A stretch of 64,000 nt of DNA, from positions 27,806 to 91,805 of the forward strand of contig NZ_CP127249.1 of assembly GCF_030285785.1 (NCBI RefSeq), read 5' to 3'. Position numbers and translations under genes: made by a program. Below the pieces are notes generated by a model that made no database searches, had not been told where the DNA came from, and saw nothing but the letters and a program-made list of their open reading frames with translations. Numbering within the stretch: the first letter of the stretch is position 1; each line of letters starts with the position of its first letter. This document shows, in pieces, positions 35,726 to 45,017 of this stretch. The DNA is from Parasedimentitalea psychrophila. Its GTDB lineage: Bacteria > Pseudomonadota > Alphaproteobacteria > Rhodobacterales > Rhodobacteraceae.

Positions 35726-37192
35726 ATGGCCGTGACACTGAAATTTCAAAGCTCGGGCTCCATTCCCGGAGATTCTGCGCCGGTGCCGATGCGCGGTCCC
35801 AGCCTGACGGTTGGGCGGGGTAACAGCAATGATCTGGTGTTGCCGGATCCCGACCAGTTGCTGTCGCGCACGCACTGTGTGATCGAAGACCACAACGGCA
35901 ATATCGTGGTGGTCGATCTCAGCTCAAACGGGACCTTTCTGAACTACTCAAAAATCCCGCTGGGACGGACCCCAACTCCATTGAATAATGGCGATGTATT
36001 GTGCATCGGCAATTACGAGATGGTGGTGGATATTCGCGATGAGCTGGCAGAAGCTGGCGAGATGATTGCCGCCCCGGCAGCGCAGGCTGGGGTGTCGCAT
36101 GGTAATGCCGACAACGCGCCTGACCCAATGGATTTGCTGGACGATGTCGGGCCGGGTGGTGATTTTCTGGATGATCTTCTGGGCGGATCCAAACCCACCG
36201 GCCCGTCGCAGATGAACCCGGTTGATCCGATCGACGACCTGCTGCCGCCAATGGGCGAGGACGAAGACCCGTTTTTCCGGAAATCCATTGACGGCCGCGA
36301 GGGCGACGGTGCCAGCCTGCCCAGCCACAATCCTTCGGCGCAGGATGCGTTTTCACCGCAGGTGGCCCAGGCTGCGGCCGCTATCCCAGATGACTGGGAT
36401 GATGACTTTTTGTCGGGCATAGGCGAAGTTCCAACGCCAACGCCAACGCCAACGCCGGTCGCCACCAAAGACCCCTTTATCGAGCCTTCGGATCAGGTTG
36501 CCGTGGCCCCGCCTCCTCAACCAGTGGCGCCGCCCGTTGTCACCCGACCGGCTGCTGAACCTGTTGCGCCCAAACAGAGCGCGCCGGTGCCGTCGGATCG
36601 CAATGATCACGCCGCAGCAGTTGATGCTTTCCTGAGCGGTCTGGGGGCCGAGGGTCTGGAGATCAAATCCGAAGATCACCTGAACACTATGGCCCGTATG
36701 GGGCGGGTCATGCGCACTCTGGTCACCGGGCTGCGGGAAATCCTGATGACGCGGGCATCGATCAAATCCGAGTTTCGGATTGAGCAGACGATGATTTCAG
36801 CCGGCGGCAACAATCCGTTGAAATTCTCCATCACCCCCGAGCAGGCGGTCGAGGCGATGGTGCTGCCGGCGACGCGGGGCTACCTGAGCCCGGAAACCGC
36901 CGCCGAGCAGGCGCTGAATGATATCAAGGCGCATGAGGTGGCGATGATGACGGGTATGGAAGCAGCGCTGAAAGGTGTGCTGACCCGGCTAGATCCCAAA
37001 GTTCTGGAAACTCAAATTCAGGACAAGGGCGGTATTAGTGGCCTGCTAAAGGGTAAAAAGGCACGCTATTGGGACGTCTACGAACGGCTTTATTCCGAGA
37101 TATCGGACCAGGCTGAAAATGATTTTCATGAACTGTTCAGCCGCGAATTCTCGCGGGCTTATAAGCAACAATTGGACAGACTAAAAAAATAA
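35726..37192 (+). CDS. tagH: T6SS FHA-domain protein TagH (Fha)
   Basis: Phosphothreonine-binding regulator of the T6SS, 488 residues. The N-terminal FHA domain (about 20-105) has the binding residues in LTVGRGNSNDLVL, LSRTHCVIED and LSSNGTFLN. An acidic, proline-rich linker follows, with FLDDLLGG at 147-154 and DDWDDDFLSGIGE further on, then a C-terminal domain (MGRVMRTLVTGLREILMTRA, FHELFSREFSRAYKQQLDRL) typical of T6SS FHA proteins. The ATG at 35726 gives the usual start; GGAGG lies 13 bases upstream. PpkA and PppA in the same locus should set the phosphorylation it reads. The DDLLG motif is shared with the sheath fusion linker. Confidence 0.92.
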   Translation: MAVTLKFQSSGSIPGDSAPVPMRGPSLTVGRGNSNDLVLPDPDQLLSRTHCVIEDHNGNIVVVDLSSNGTFLNYSKIPLGRTPTPLNNGDVLCIGNYEMVVDIRDELAEAGEMIAAPAAQAGVSHGNADNAPDPMDLLDDVGPGGDFLDDLLGGSKPTGPSQMNPVDPIDDLLPPMGEDEDPFFRKSIDGREGDGASLPSHNPSAQDAFSPQVAQAAAAIPDDWDDDFLSGIGEVPTPTPTPTPVATKDPFIEPSDQVAVAPPPQPVAPPVVTRPAAEPVAPKQSAPVPSDRNDHAAAVDAFLSGLGAEGLEIKSEDHLNTMARMGRVMRTLVTGLREILMTRASIKSEFRIEQTMISAGGNNPLKFSITPEQAVEAMVLPATRGYLSPETAAEQALNDIKAHEVAMMTGMEAALKGVLTRLDPKVLETQIQDKGGISGLLKGKKARYWDVYERLYSEISDQAENDFHELFSREFSRAYKQQLDRLKK

Positions 37193-37236
37193 TCAGCGCC
37201 ACTGCGTTGACCTAAAGTTAAGAAGAGGAGAGCCAG

Positions 37237-38577
37237 GTGTCCTGGGACAGCAAAGTGCTTTGGACCGAGGGGCTGTTTTTGCAGCCGCATCATTTCCAGC
37301 AGTCGGATCGTTATACCGAAGCTCTGGTCACCGGGCTGGCGCGGCGAACGCGCCCCTATGGCTGGGGTGTGAACGGGCTGGAAATTGACCATGAGGCCCT
37401 GAAGGTTGGTCAGTTCGCCTTGAAAAGCTGCGAGGGGCTGACCCATGACGGTACTGTGTTTCGGGTGCCGATGGCGGACCCGCATCCGCCGGCGATGGAG
37501 GTGCCAACCACGGTCAAGGATTGCATCGTCTATCTGACGGTTCCGCAACGGCGTCAGGGCGCGGCCGAAGTGGATCTGTCGGGGGCGGAAATGTCGGCCA
37601 GCCGGTTGCGCCCCTCCAAACAAGAGGTAAGCGACGTCACCAGCAGCGAGCGCAAGCCGGTGGATCTGGACGTGGGCAAGATGCGTCTGCAATTTGCCCT
37701 TGAGGTTGATGATCTGGCGGACCGGCTGGCGATTCCGGTGGCCCGCATCATCGAGGTGCGCGCTGACAAGGAAATCATTCTGGATCAGGCCTTTATTCCG
37801 TCGTGTCTGGATGTGCGGGCGGCGCCGGCCCTGGCGGGGTTCCTGCGCGAGCTGGAAGGATTGTTGGGGCACCGGATGGAGGCCCTGTCGGGGCGGCTGG
37901 CCGAAGGCGGCAATGCCCGCGGTGTGGCCGAGGTGTCGGATTTCATGCTGCTGATGGTGGTCAACCGGATGTTGCCGGTCATTCGCCACATGACACAGAT
38001 TGAAAACCTGCACCCCGAGAGCTTTTTTGTCACCTGTGCGGCGCTGGCCGGAGAACTGTCGGTGTTTATGGCCGCGGACAAGCAGGTGCCGGCTTTTCCA
38101 CCCTATACCCACGATAATCTGATCGCCTGTTTTGCACCGGTCATTCGCACATTGCGACAATACCTCAGCTCGGTTCTGGAGCAGACGGCGATACCGATCA
38201 AACTGGACCCGCGCAAATATGGCATATCGGTGGGCGTCATAGCCGATCGCAAACTGCTGGGCAATGCGGGCTTTGTGCTGGCGGTGAATGCCGATATCCC
38301 AGCCGAAGACGTGCGCCGCCATTTTGCCGGTCAGGCCAAGATTGGCCCGGTCGAGGAAATTCGACAATTGGTCAACTCGGCGCTGCCGGGGATCACCTTG
38401 CGGCCCTTGCCGGTGGCACCGCGACAGATCCCTTATCACGCGGGTGTGGTATACTTTGAAATGGACGGTGACAGCCCGTATTGGGGCAAAATGACCACCT
38501 CGGGTGGGATCGCCGTTCACGTGTCCGGGCAATTTCCGGGGCTAAAGATGGAACTTTGGGCCATTCGCAACAATTAA
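37237..38577 (+). CDS. tssK: T6SS baseplate-membrane connector TssK (ImpJ/VasE)
   Basis: Links the baseplate to the membrane complex, 446 residues, full length. The GTG start at 37237 is supported by AGAGGAG upstream and the strongly conserved N-terminus (VLWTEGLFLQPHHFQQSDRY). Other family blocks are RLAIPVARIIEVRADKEIIL and PGITLRPLPVAPRQIPYHAG. tssL follows after 14 bases. Confidence 0.95.
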   Translation: MSWDSKVLWTEGLFLQPHHFQQSDRYTEALVTGLARRTRPYGWGVNGLEIDHEALKVGQFALKSCEGLTHDGTVFRVPMADPHPPAMEVPTTVKDCIVYLTVPQRRQGAAEVDLSGAEMSASRLRPSKQEVSDVTSSERKPVDLDVGKMRLQFALEVDDLADRLAIPVARIIEVRADKEIILDQAFIPSCLDVRAAPALAGFLRELEGLLGHRMEALSGRLAEGGNARGVAEVSDFMLLMVVNRMLPVIRHMTQIENLHPESFFVTCAALAGELSVFMAADKQVPAFPPYTHDNLIACFAPVIRTLRQYLSSVLEQTAIPIKLDPRKYGISVGVIADRKLLGNAGFVLAVNADIPAEDVRRHFAGQAKIGPVEEIRQLVNSALPGITLRPLPVAPRQIPYHAGVVYFEMDGDSPYWGKMTTSGGIAVHVSGQFPGLKMELWAIRNN

Positions 38578-38591
38578 GGCGGGAATAGAAC

Positions 38592-40010
38592 ATGGGTGAT
38601 TACGACGACCCGTTTGCGGAACCGAATGACACCGAAAAGACGGTGATCAGACCAAATCCGGGTGGCCGTCGTCCGGCGACGCCGCAGCCGTTCCAACAAC
38701 CTGTGGCGCAACCCGAAGCGACCCCAATGGCGACGGGCAGCGATGCGTTTGGGGTGCCGCAGGCCTCGGCTCCTGCCGCAGCGGCACCAGTAAACGCGGG
38801 CAAGGCGACCCAGGTCGCAATGACGGGAATGAACCAGCTGACTGCCTGTGCGTCGACGTTGTTTGCCCTGATCAGCCGCATTCGCAACCGCGCCCAGCAC
38901 ATGGACCCGGACAAGTTGCGCCAAAGCGTGGTGGCCGAGGTGCGCGGGTTTGAAAACCGCGCCCTGCAGGCCGGGGTGACGGCGCAGACCGTCAAAATCG
39001 CCCGATATGCCATGTGTGCCACGCTGGATGACGTGGTGCTGAACACGCCCTGGGGCGGCCAGTCCAGTTGGGGGTTGCAATCCATGGTCGGCACCTTCCA
39101 CCGCGAAACGGTTGGCGGCGATCGTTTTTATGACCTGCTGGCGCGGCTTGAAAAAGAGCCGGGCGGCAATATCGACATGCTGGAGTTCCTCTATATGTGC
39201 ATGTCGCTGGGGTTTGAGGGCCGCTTGCGGATTGAGCAGGGCGGATCTGAGAAACACATGCAGATCCGCGGCGCATTGGCGCGGATTATCCGGGCGCAAC
39301 GGGGGCCGGTTGAACGGGATCTGGCGCCACATTGGCAAGGTCTGAAAAAACCGTTCAAGGCGCTGTCTGCCTGGCGGTTGGTGTGGATCTCGCTGATTGT
39401 CACCGCCGTGTTGCTGGGGCTGCAATTTGTCGGCCTGTCCTGGGCGCTGTCGAACCAGACCGAGCGGGTGGTTGGCCAGCTGTCGATTGTGGATTCCGGC
39501 CCCGTGGCCACATTGGAACGCACCGCACCGCCACCACCGCCAGCGCCGCCAGCGCCCGAGGTGATTGACCAGGTGGCCAAGGTCTCGGGGTTTTTGGAAC
39601 CCGAGATTGCCGAAGGCCTGATCGAGGTTTTCCAAAAGGGCAATACGTTGACCATTCGGGTGGCCGGATCGGGCATGTTCGGGTCGGGATCGGACCGGCT
39701 GAAGCCTGAAATTGAATCGCGGATCATCCGGTTGGCGCAGTCACTGAATAGTGAAAAAGGCGCGCTGATCGTGGTCGGGCATTCGGACAATGTGCCGATC
39801 CGCTCGTCCCGGTTCCCGTCCAATATGCATCTGTCGCTGGCGCGCGCCAAATCGGTGATGGCTGAAATGGCCAAGGTGCTGGACGACCCAAGTCGGCTGT
39901 CGGCCGAAGGCCGTGCCGACAACGAACCCCTGGCCGATAATGGCTCCAAAGACGGTCGGGCCCGCAATCGTCGTATCGAAGTACTGCTGGTGCAGGAGAG
40001 TGACACATGA
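38592..40010 (+). CDS. tssL: T6SS membrane protein TssL (DotU) with OmpA peptidoglycan-binding domain
   Basis: Inner-membrane anchor of the T6SS, 472 residues. A flexible N-terminus contains TEKTVIRPNPGG (Thr14 and Thr17), a likely target for PpkA and FHA binding by analogy with Agrobacterium TssL. Then comes the cytoplasmic DotU domain (about 80-240), one membrane segment (LVWISLIVTAVLLGLQFVGL) and a C-terminal OmpA domain (VVGHSDNVPIR, DGRARNRRIEVLLV) that should hold peptidoglycan. The stop overlaps tssM by four bases. Confidence 0.95.
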   Translation: MGDYDDPFAEPNDTEKTVIRPNPGGRRPATPQPFQQPVAQPEATPMATGSDAFGVPQASAPAAAAPVNAGKATQVAMTGMNQLTACASTLFALISRIRNRAQHMDPDKLRQSVVAEVRGFENRALQAGVTAQTVKIARYAMCATLDDVVLNTPWGGQSSWGLQSMVGTFHRETVGGDRFYDLLARLEKEPGGNIDMLEFLYMCMSLGFEGRLRIEQGGSEKHMQIRGALARIIRAQRGPVERDLAPHWQGLKKPFKALSAWRLVWISLIVTAVLLGLQFVGLSWALSNQTERVVGQLSIVDSGPVATLERTAPPPPPAPPAPEVIDQVAKVSGFLEPEIAEGLIEVFQKGNTLTIRVAGSGMFGSGSDRLKPEIESRIIRLAQSLNSEKGALIVVGHSDNVPIRSSRFPSNMHLSLARAKSVMAEMAKVLDDPSRLSAEGRADNEPLADNGSKDGRARNRRIEVLLVQESDT

Positions 40011-43000
40011 TCCGGCGATTTATAATTCCGCTATTCAAATCCATCTATTCGCTGCTGCTGATTTTCGCCGCAGTTCTATCCGCCTGCGTCTGGTTTTTTG
40101 GACCGTTTCTGGGTGGCGAGAACTGGCGGCCCTTTGACGGCATGACCGCGCGTATTGTAACGATGTCGCTGATCTGGGTGTTCTTCCTGCTGCTGATTGG
40201 TTTCATCTTTTGGCGTCGGCGTCGAAAAGACCGTGAAATGGGCGACGAGATCGCCGAGTCGCTGGACACCGGCGAGGATGATGTTCTGGCCGAAGAAATC
40301 GGCGAGCTGCGCGGCAAGTTCAAGCAGGCGATGGTCGAGCTGCGCAAATCCAAGAACGGCCAGCGGCATCTGAATGACCTGCCGTGGTATGTGATGATCG
40401 GCCCTCCGGGCGCTGGCAAAACCACGGCGATTGTCAATTCCGGGCTGCAATTTCCATTGGCCGACAAGCTGGGTAAGGCGGCGATTGGCGGTGTCGGCGG
40501 CACCCGCAACTGTGATTGGTGGTTCACCAATGATGCGGTGCTGATTGATACGGCGGGCCGCTATACCACGCAGGAAAGTGATGCCGAGGCGGATAATGCG
40601 GCCTGGATCGGCTTTCTGGGCCTGCTGAAAAAATACCGCAAGCGCCAGCCGATCAACGGCGCAATCATCGCGATTTCTCTGTCGGATCTGTCGCAGCAGG
40701 ATGAGATCACCCAAAAGGGCCACGCGCAGGCGGTGCGCAGGCGTCTGTCCGAGCTGCGCGAACGTTTAGGCGTGCGGTTTCCGGTCTATGTGCTGTTCAC
40801 CAAGGCCGATCTGATTGCCGGCTTTAGCGAGTTTCACGATGCCTTGGGCAAGGAAGAGCGCGAACAGGTCTGGGGATTCACTCTGCCATTGCCCAAGGGC
40901 AAGTCAGACGAAGCACCAATTGCCCGCTTTGACGAAGAGTTTGCCCTGTTGCTTGGGCAGTTGAACGCCCAGTTGCTGGAGAAAATGCAGGCGGAGACAG
41001 ACCATCAGCGCCGGGCGCTGGTTGCGGGGTTCCCGGCCCAGGTGGCCTCGGTTCGCACGGTGGCACGGGAATTCCTGAACGAGGTGTTTCAGGACAATCG
41101 CTATGACCAGCGGCAGATGCTGCGCGGGATTTATTTCACATCCGGCACCCAAGAGGGCACTCCGATTGACCGGCTGATGCTGGGCATGGCGCAGACCTTT
41201 GGCATTGGTCGTCAGGCGATCGGCACCGGGCAGGGCACCGGGCGGTCGTTTTTCCTGACCCGCCTGTTTGAGAGTGTGATGTTCCCTGAGGCCGGTCTGG
41301 TGTCGGCGGACGACAAGGTGGAGCGCCGGTATAGCTGGACCCGGCGCGGTGCCATTACCGCAACGGTCTTGGTTGCGATGGTCACAGGTGGCTTGTGGGT
41401 CAGGTCGTACCTCAAGAACACGGTTTTGATCGCCGAGGCCGAGACACAGGTGGCGGCTTATCAGGTTGCGGCAGCGACCCTGCCGCCCAGCCCGATTGGC
41501 GACACAGATCTGGTGCCGGTGGTCGCGGCGCTGAACCTGTTGCGGGATTTGCCCGCCAACCCGGTTTTGTCAGACCCCGATCCCGACCGCGAGATGACCT
41601 ATGGTCTGTATCAGGGCGAGGTGATTGGAACCCAGGCGGCGCAGACCTATCGCGGTGCCTTGAACCAACGCCTGCTGCCGCGCTTGCTGGTGCGGCTGGA
41701 AGAACAGATCATTGGCAATATCAACAACCCGGATCTGCTGTACGAGGCGCTAAAGGTCTATCTGATGCTGGGCCTTCAGGGACCGATGAATCAGGATCTG
41801 ATCAAGGAATGGATGCGGCTTGACTGGGAACATGTCGCCTATCCCGGCGTTGCCCGCGTGCAGTTACGCAGTGACCTGACGGATCATTTGAACGCCCTGC
41901 TGTCACAGCCAATGCAGGAAGTTTCGCTGAACGGGCCACTGATTGAGCAGGTGCAGAACATCCTGTCGGAACTGCCGTTGGCGCAACGGGTCTATAACGG
42001 TATCGTCAATTCCAACACCGCCACCAGCCTGCCCAAATGGCGCCTGACCGATATTGGCGGGCCTTCGGTAAAGCGGGTGCTGGTGCGCAGTTCGGGCAAG
42101 CAGCTGAACGATGGCATCGAGGGTATCTATACCTACGACGGTTTCCACAATGTGTTCCTGCCCGAAGCGGTCAGCGTCGCCGAGCGGGTGCAGCGCGAGA
42201 GCTGGGTTCTGGGGCAACGCAGCGAAGAGGATCAAAATAATTCAGTGCTGCTGGCGTTAAGCCGGGATGTGCTGGACCTGTATTACAACGACTTTATCAC
42301 CCGCTATGACACCATGCTGGGCGATGTGGACATCATCCCGCTGGAATCCCTCAGCCACGCGGTGGAGGTCACCAATGTGCTGTCTGGCCCAACCTCACCG
42401 ATGGTCAATATCCTGACCGAAGTGTCGCGGGAAACCCAGCTGGCGGTGGATCGCAATGCCGTGGATACCTCGGCGCTGACGGGCGGCGCGTCGCAGGTGG
42501 CGGCACTCGAGGCGCGATCGAATCTGTCGATCCAGGGTCAGATCCTGATGGAAGCGCTGATCCAATCCTCGGCCGGGGGCGATGGAGCACCGCCCAAACC
42601 GCCCGGATCTTACGTCCAGGACCGGTTCCAGTGGTTGCATAATCTGGTGCAGCGCCCCGAGGGTCAGCCGTCGCAGCTGGATGATCTGATGGTGTCGCTG
42701 CAGCTGGTCTATCAAGAGCTGAACAAGATGTCGTTCAGCGGAGTCGCCACTGGCGGCGAGGCCCTGTTGCAGTTCCAGCAATCGGCGTCCCGCGCCGACG
42801 GGCCGGTGCAGCGATGGGCGTCGCAAATCTCCACCGGCTCATCCGGGATCACCTCTGAGGGCACCCGCGCCTCGATCAACGCGCGCTGGCAGGCCTCGGT
42901 GCTGCCATTCTGCACGCAAGCGCTGGACAATCGCTATCCGTTCAACCGGCGGGCGCGGGCAGATGTGGCCATGGCGGATTTTGCCAAGCTGTTTTCACCC

Positions 43001-43570
43001 GGCGGCCTGATTGACGGTTTCTTTAATGAAAACCTGGCAAAGTTTGTCGATACCCGCAGTCGCCCCTGGACCTGGAAACGGGTCAATGCCGTGGATCTGG
43101 GGATCAGCCCGGCGGTTCTGGTGCAAATGCAATACGCCGCGGAAATCCGTGATGCTTTCTTTGCCGGTGGACCAACGCCAGCGGTGCAATTCCAGATCAC
43201 TCCCAAGGCGCTGGATCCCAAGGCCAAGAACGTGCTGCTAGAGATTGACGGGGTGCAGGTTGCCTATGGTCACAGATCGGGGCAGCCCAGCCCCGTCGCA
43301 GTGACCTGGCCCGGAACGGTCGGACTGGCGCGGATCACCCTGTCACCCAAGAAACGCGACAATGAAAACTCCATGTCGCGTGATGGGCCCTGGGCTTGGT
43401 TCCGATTGCTCGATTCAGCCGAGGTGCGACGCACCAATGTGTCCGACCGCCGCCGGGTGAACTTTCGCATCGGCGGACGGCTGGCGCTGTTTGAGCTACA
43501 GTCGGGATCTGTGATTAACCCCTTTGCCCTGCCGGCCATGGCAAAGTTCAGCTGCCCTAAGTCGATGTGA
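40007..43570 (+). CDS. tssM: T6SS membrane protein TssM (IcmF/VasK)
   Basis: Large inner-membrane channel protein, 1187 residues. Two N-terminal membrane helices (about 8-32 and 45-68), a cytoplasmic NTPase-like domain with an intact Walker A GPPGAGKTT (132-140) and VLIDTAGRYTTQE, a third membrane helix near 446 (ITATVLVAMVTGGLWVRSYL), then a long periplasmic part ending in the IcmF C-terminal domain. An intact Walker A suggests nucleotide use. It overlaps tssL and tagF by four bases each. Confidence 0.95.
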   Translation: MIRRFIIPLFKSIYSLLLIFAAVLSACVWFFGPFLGGENWRPFDGMTARIVTMSLIWVFFLLLIGFIFWRRRRKDREMGDEIAESLDTGEDDVLAEEIGELRGKFKQAMVELRKSKNGQRHLNDLPWYVMIGPPGAGKTTAIVNSGLQFPLADKLGKAAIGGVGGTRNCDWWFTNDAVLIDTAGRYTTQESDAEADNAAWIGFLGLLKKYRKRQPINGAIIAISLSDLSQQDEITQKGHAQAVRRRLSELRERLGVRFPVYVLFTKADLIAGFSEFHDALGKEEREQVWGFTLPLPKGKSDEAPIARFDEEFALLLGQLNAQLLEKMQAETDHQRRALVAGFPAQVASVRTVAREFLNEVFQDNRYDQRQMLRGIYFTSGTQEGTPIDRLMLGMAQTFGIGRQAIGTGQGTGRSFFLTRLFESVMFPEAGLVSADDKVERRYSWTRRGAITATVLVAMVTGGLWVRSYLKNTVLIAEAETQVAAYQVAAATLPPSPIGDTDLVPVVAALNLLRDLPANPVLSDPDPDREMTYGLYQGEVIGTQAAQTYRGALNQRLLPRLLVRLEEQIIGNINNPDLLYEALKVYLMLGLQGPMNQDLIKEWMRLDWEHVAYPGVARVQLRSDLTDHLNALLSQPMQEVSLNGPLIEQVQNILSELPLAQRVYNGIVNSNTATSLPKWRLTDIGGPSVKRVLVRSSGKQLNDGIEGIYTYDGFHNVFLPEAVSVAERVQRESWVLGQRSEEDQNNSVLLALSRDVLDLYYNDFITRYDTMLGDVDIIPLESLSHAVEVTNVLSGPTSPMVNILTEVSRETQLAVDRNAVDTSALTGGASQVAALEARSNLSIQGQILMEALIQSSAGGDGAPPKPPGSYVQDRFQWLHNLVQRPEGQPSQLDDLMVSLQLVYQELNKMSFSGVATGGEALLQFQQSASRADGPVQRWASQISTGSSGITSEGTRASINARWQASVLPFCTQALDNRYPFNRRARADVAMADFAKLFSPGGLIDGFFNENLAKFVDTRSRPWTWKRVNAVDLGISPAVLVQMQYAAEIRDAFFAGGPTPAVQFQITPKALDPKAKNVLLEIDGVQVAYGHRSGQPSPVAVTWPGTVGLARITLSPKKRDNENSMSRDGPWAWFRLLDSAEVRRTNVSDRRRVNFRIGGRLALFELQSGSVINPFALPAMAKFSCPKSM

Positions 43571-44256
43571 TCGCGATGGGATTTGGAGCATTTGGAAAAA
43601 TACCTTCGGTTGGCGACTTCTTTCGCCTGTCACCGCCCGCCGGATTTACTCGGGTATGGGACGAATGGTTGCAGGAGTTGCTGCTGGCCGGGCAGGGTGC
43701 GCATGGACCCTATTGGGATGGCTATTACATGACCGCTCCGATCTGGCGGTTCACCCTGTCGCCGGGGCTGGCCGGACCACAAAAGGTGATGGGGGTGCTG
43801 ATGCCATCGGTGGACCGGGTTGGGCGGCGGTTCCCGCTAACCCTGATGGCGGCGCTGCCAACACCGGGGCCGGCCTCGCTGGATCATCTCTGCGAGAGCA
43901 AATTATTTGAGCAGTTGGAGGATGTGGCCCTGACCTGCCTTGAGGATAATATGACACGAGAAAAACTGTCACTGGATCTGGCCGGATGTCTGGTGCCAAC
44001 GCAGCGGGCTCATGCCCCGGTGCGCGGGGTCGTCGAGGGCTGTATGTTGATGACGGGCGCCAGCAATCCAGCTGCATTGCCCAGCCTGCTGGCCGGCGAT
44101 CTGCTGGATCGGAAAATACCCGGCGCCAGCCTGTGGACAGCCGTTTTGGACGGGGTGCCCCGGCTGATGGTGTGTCAGGGACTGCCCAGCGGCAATACGG
44201 CGCTGGGATTATTTGATCTAGCGGCACCAATCTGGAGCGAGGCACGACCAATATGA
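43567..44256 (+). CDS. tagF: T6SS negative regulator TagF (ImpM)
   Basis: ImpM/DUF2094 family, 229 residues. Members block the T6SS by binding the FHA protein and are opposed by PpkA. The N-terminal blocks GFGAFGKIPSVGDFFRLSPP and VWDEWLQELLLAGQ are diagnostic, as is LMPSVDRVGRRFPLTLMAAL. The GTG at 43567 overlaps the tssM stop; the ATG at 43576 is an alternative start. In Agrobacterium TagF is fused to PppA; here they are separate overlapping genes. Confidence 0.92.
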   Translation: MIAMGFGAFGKIPSVGDFFRLSPPAGFTRVWDEWLQELLLAGQGAHGPYWDGYYMTAPIWRFTLSPGLAGPQKVMGVLMPSVDRVGRRFPLTLMAALPTPGPASLDHLCESKLFEQLEDVALTCLEDNMTREKLSLDLAGCLVPTQRAHAPVRGVVEGCMLMTGASNPAALPSLLAGDLLDRKIPGASLWTAVLDGVPRLMVCQGLPSGNTALGLFDLAAPIWSEARPI

Positions 44257-44975
44257 GTCAGTTTCAAAACTATCGCTATACCGTGCAAACCCATGTCGGG
44301 CTGAAGCGCAAGGTGAATGAAGACACGGTTCTGGCCCTGCCAGAGCAAGATATCTGGTTGGTTGCAGATGGCATGGGCGGCCATCAGGCCGGAGATTTTG
44401 CCAGCCGCGCCATTGCCGATACCGTCGCTATGATCCCGCAGGGACTGGACCCGACAGCGCGCATGCACGCGCTGCGTGACGCCATCCAAAGCGCGCATCA
44501 GCTGATCCTGGCCGAGGCCGAGGCGCGCGGCGCAGGGGTTATTGGTGCAACCGTTGTGGCGCTGATGTTGGCCAATGGCCATTTTGTCGGGTTATGGGCC
44601 GGCGACAGTCGTATCTACCGGCTGCGCAATGGTCTGATTGAAATGCTGACCACCGATCATTCCTCGGTGGCGGAATATGTGCTGGCCGGCCGGATGACCT
44701 GGGACGAGGCCGAACAGCACCCGCAGTCCAATGCGATCACCCGGGCTGTCGGCGTCGGCGAGGTGCTGGAACTGGACAAAGTGCGCGGCGAGGCGCAGGC
44801 GGGGGATCGGTTTCTGGTCTGTTCAGACGGGCTAACCAAATATGCCACCTTTGCCATGCTGCAGGACATCCTGAGCAACACTCCGATTGAAACCGTGGTT
44901 GAACGTCTGGTGCAGGTGGCCTTGGCGGGCGGTGGTGCCGACAATATTTCGGCCATCGTGGTGGACGTGCAGTAA
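44253..44975 (+). CDS. pppA: T6SS serine/threonine phosphatase PppA (PP2C family)
   Basis: Metal-dependent phosphatase expected to reverse PpkA action on TssL and/or TagH. The 240 residues have the PP2C motifs NEDTVLALPEQDIWLVADGM, GGHQAGD, GDSRIYRLRNG, SDGLTKYA and DNISAIVVDV, so metal-binding aspartates are present. It overlaps tagF by four bases and ends the plus-strand operon. The convergent ppkA ends 42 bases downstream. Confidence 0.94.
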   Translation: MSQFQNYRYTVQTHVGLKRKVNEDTVLALPEQDIWLVADGMGGHQAGDFASRAIADTVAMIPQGLDPTARMHALRDAIQSAHQLILAEAEARGAGVIGATVVALMLANGHFVGLWAGDSRIYRLRNGLIEMLTTDHSSVAEYVLAGRMTWDEAEQHPQSNAITRAVGVGEVLELDKVRGEAQAGDRFLVCSDGLTKYATFAMLQDILSNTPIETVVERLVQVALAGGGADNISAIVVDVQ

Positions 44976-45017
44976 GCCACCGGAGAATTGAAAATTCAGG
45001 ATTACGGCTGCCCAGAA

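Noticed and set aside
37159..38532. 457-codon minus-strand open frame
   Set aside because: Antisense to tssK; His/Gln-rich shadow without known domains.
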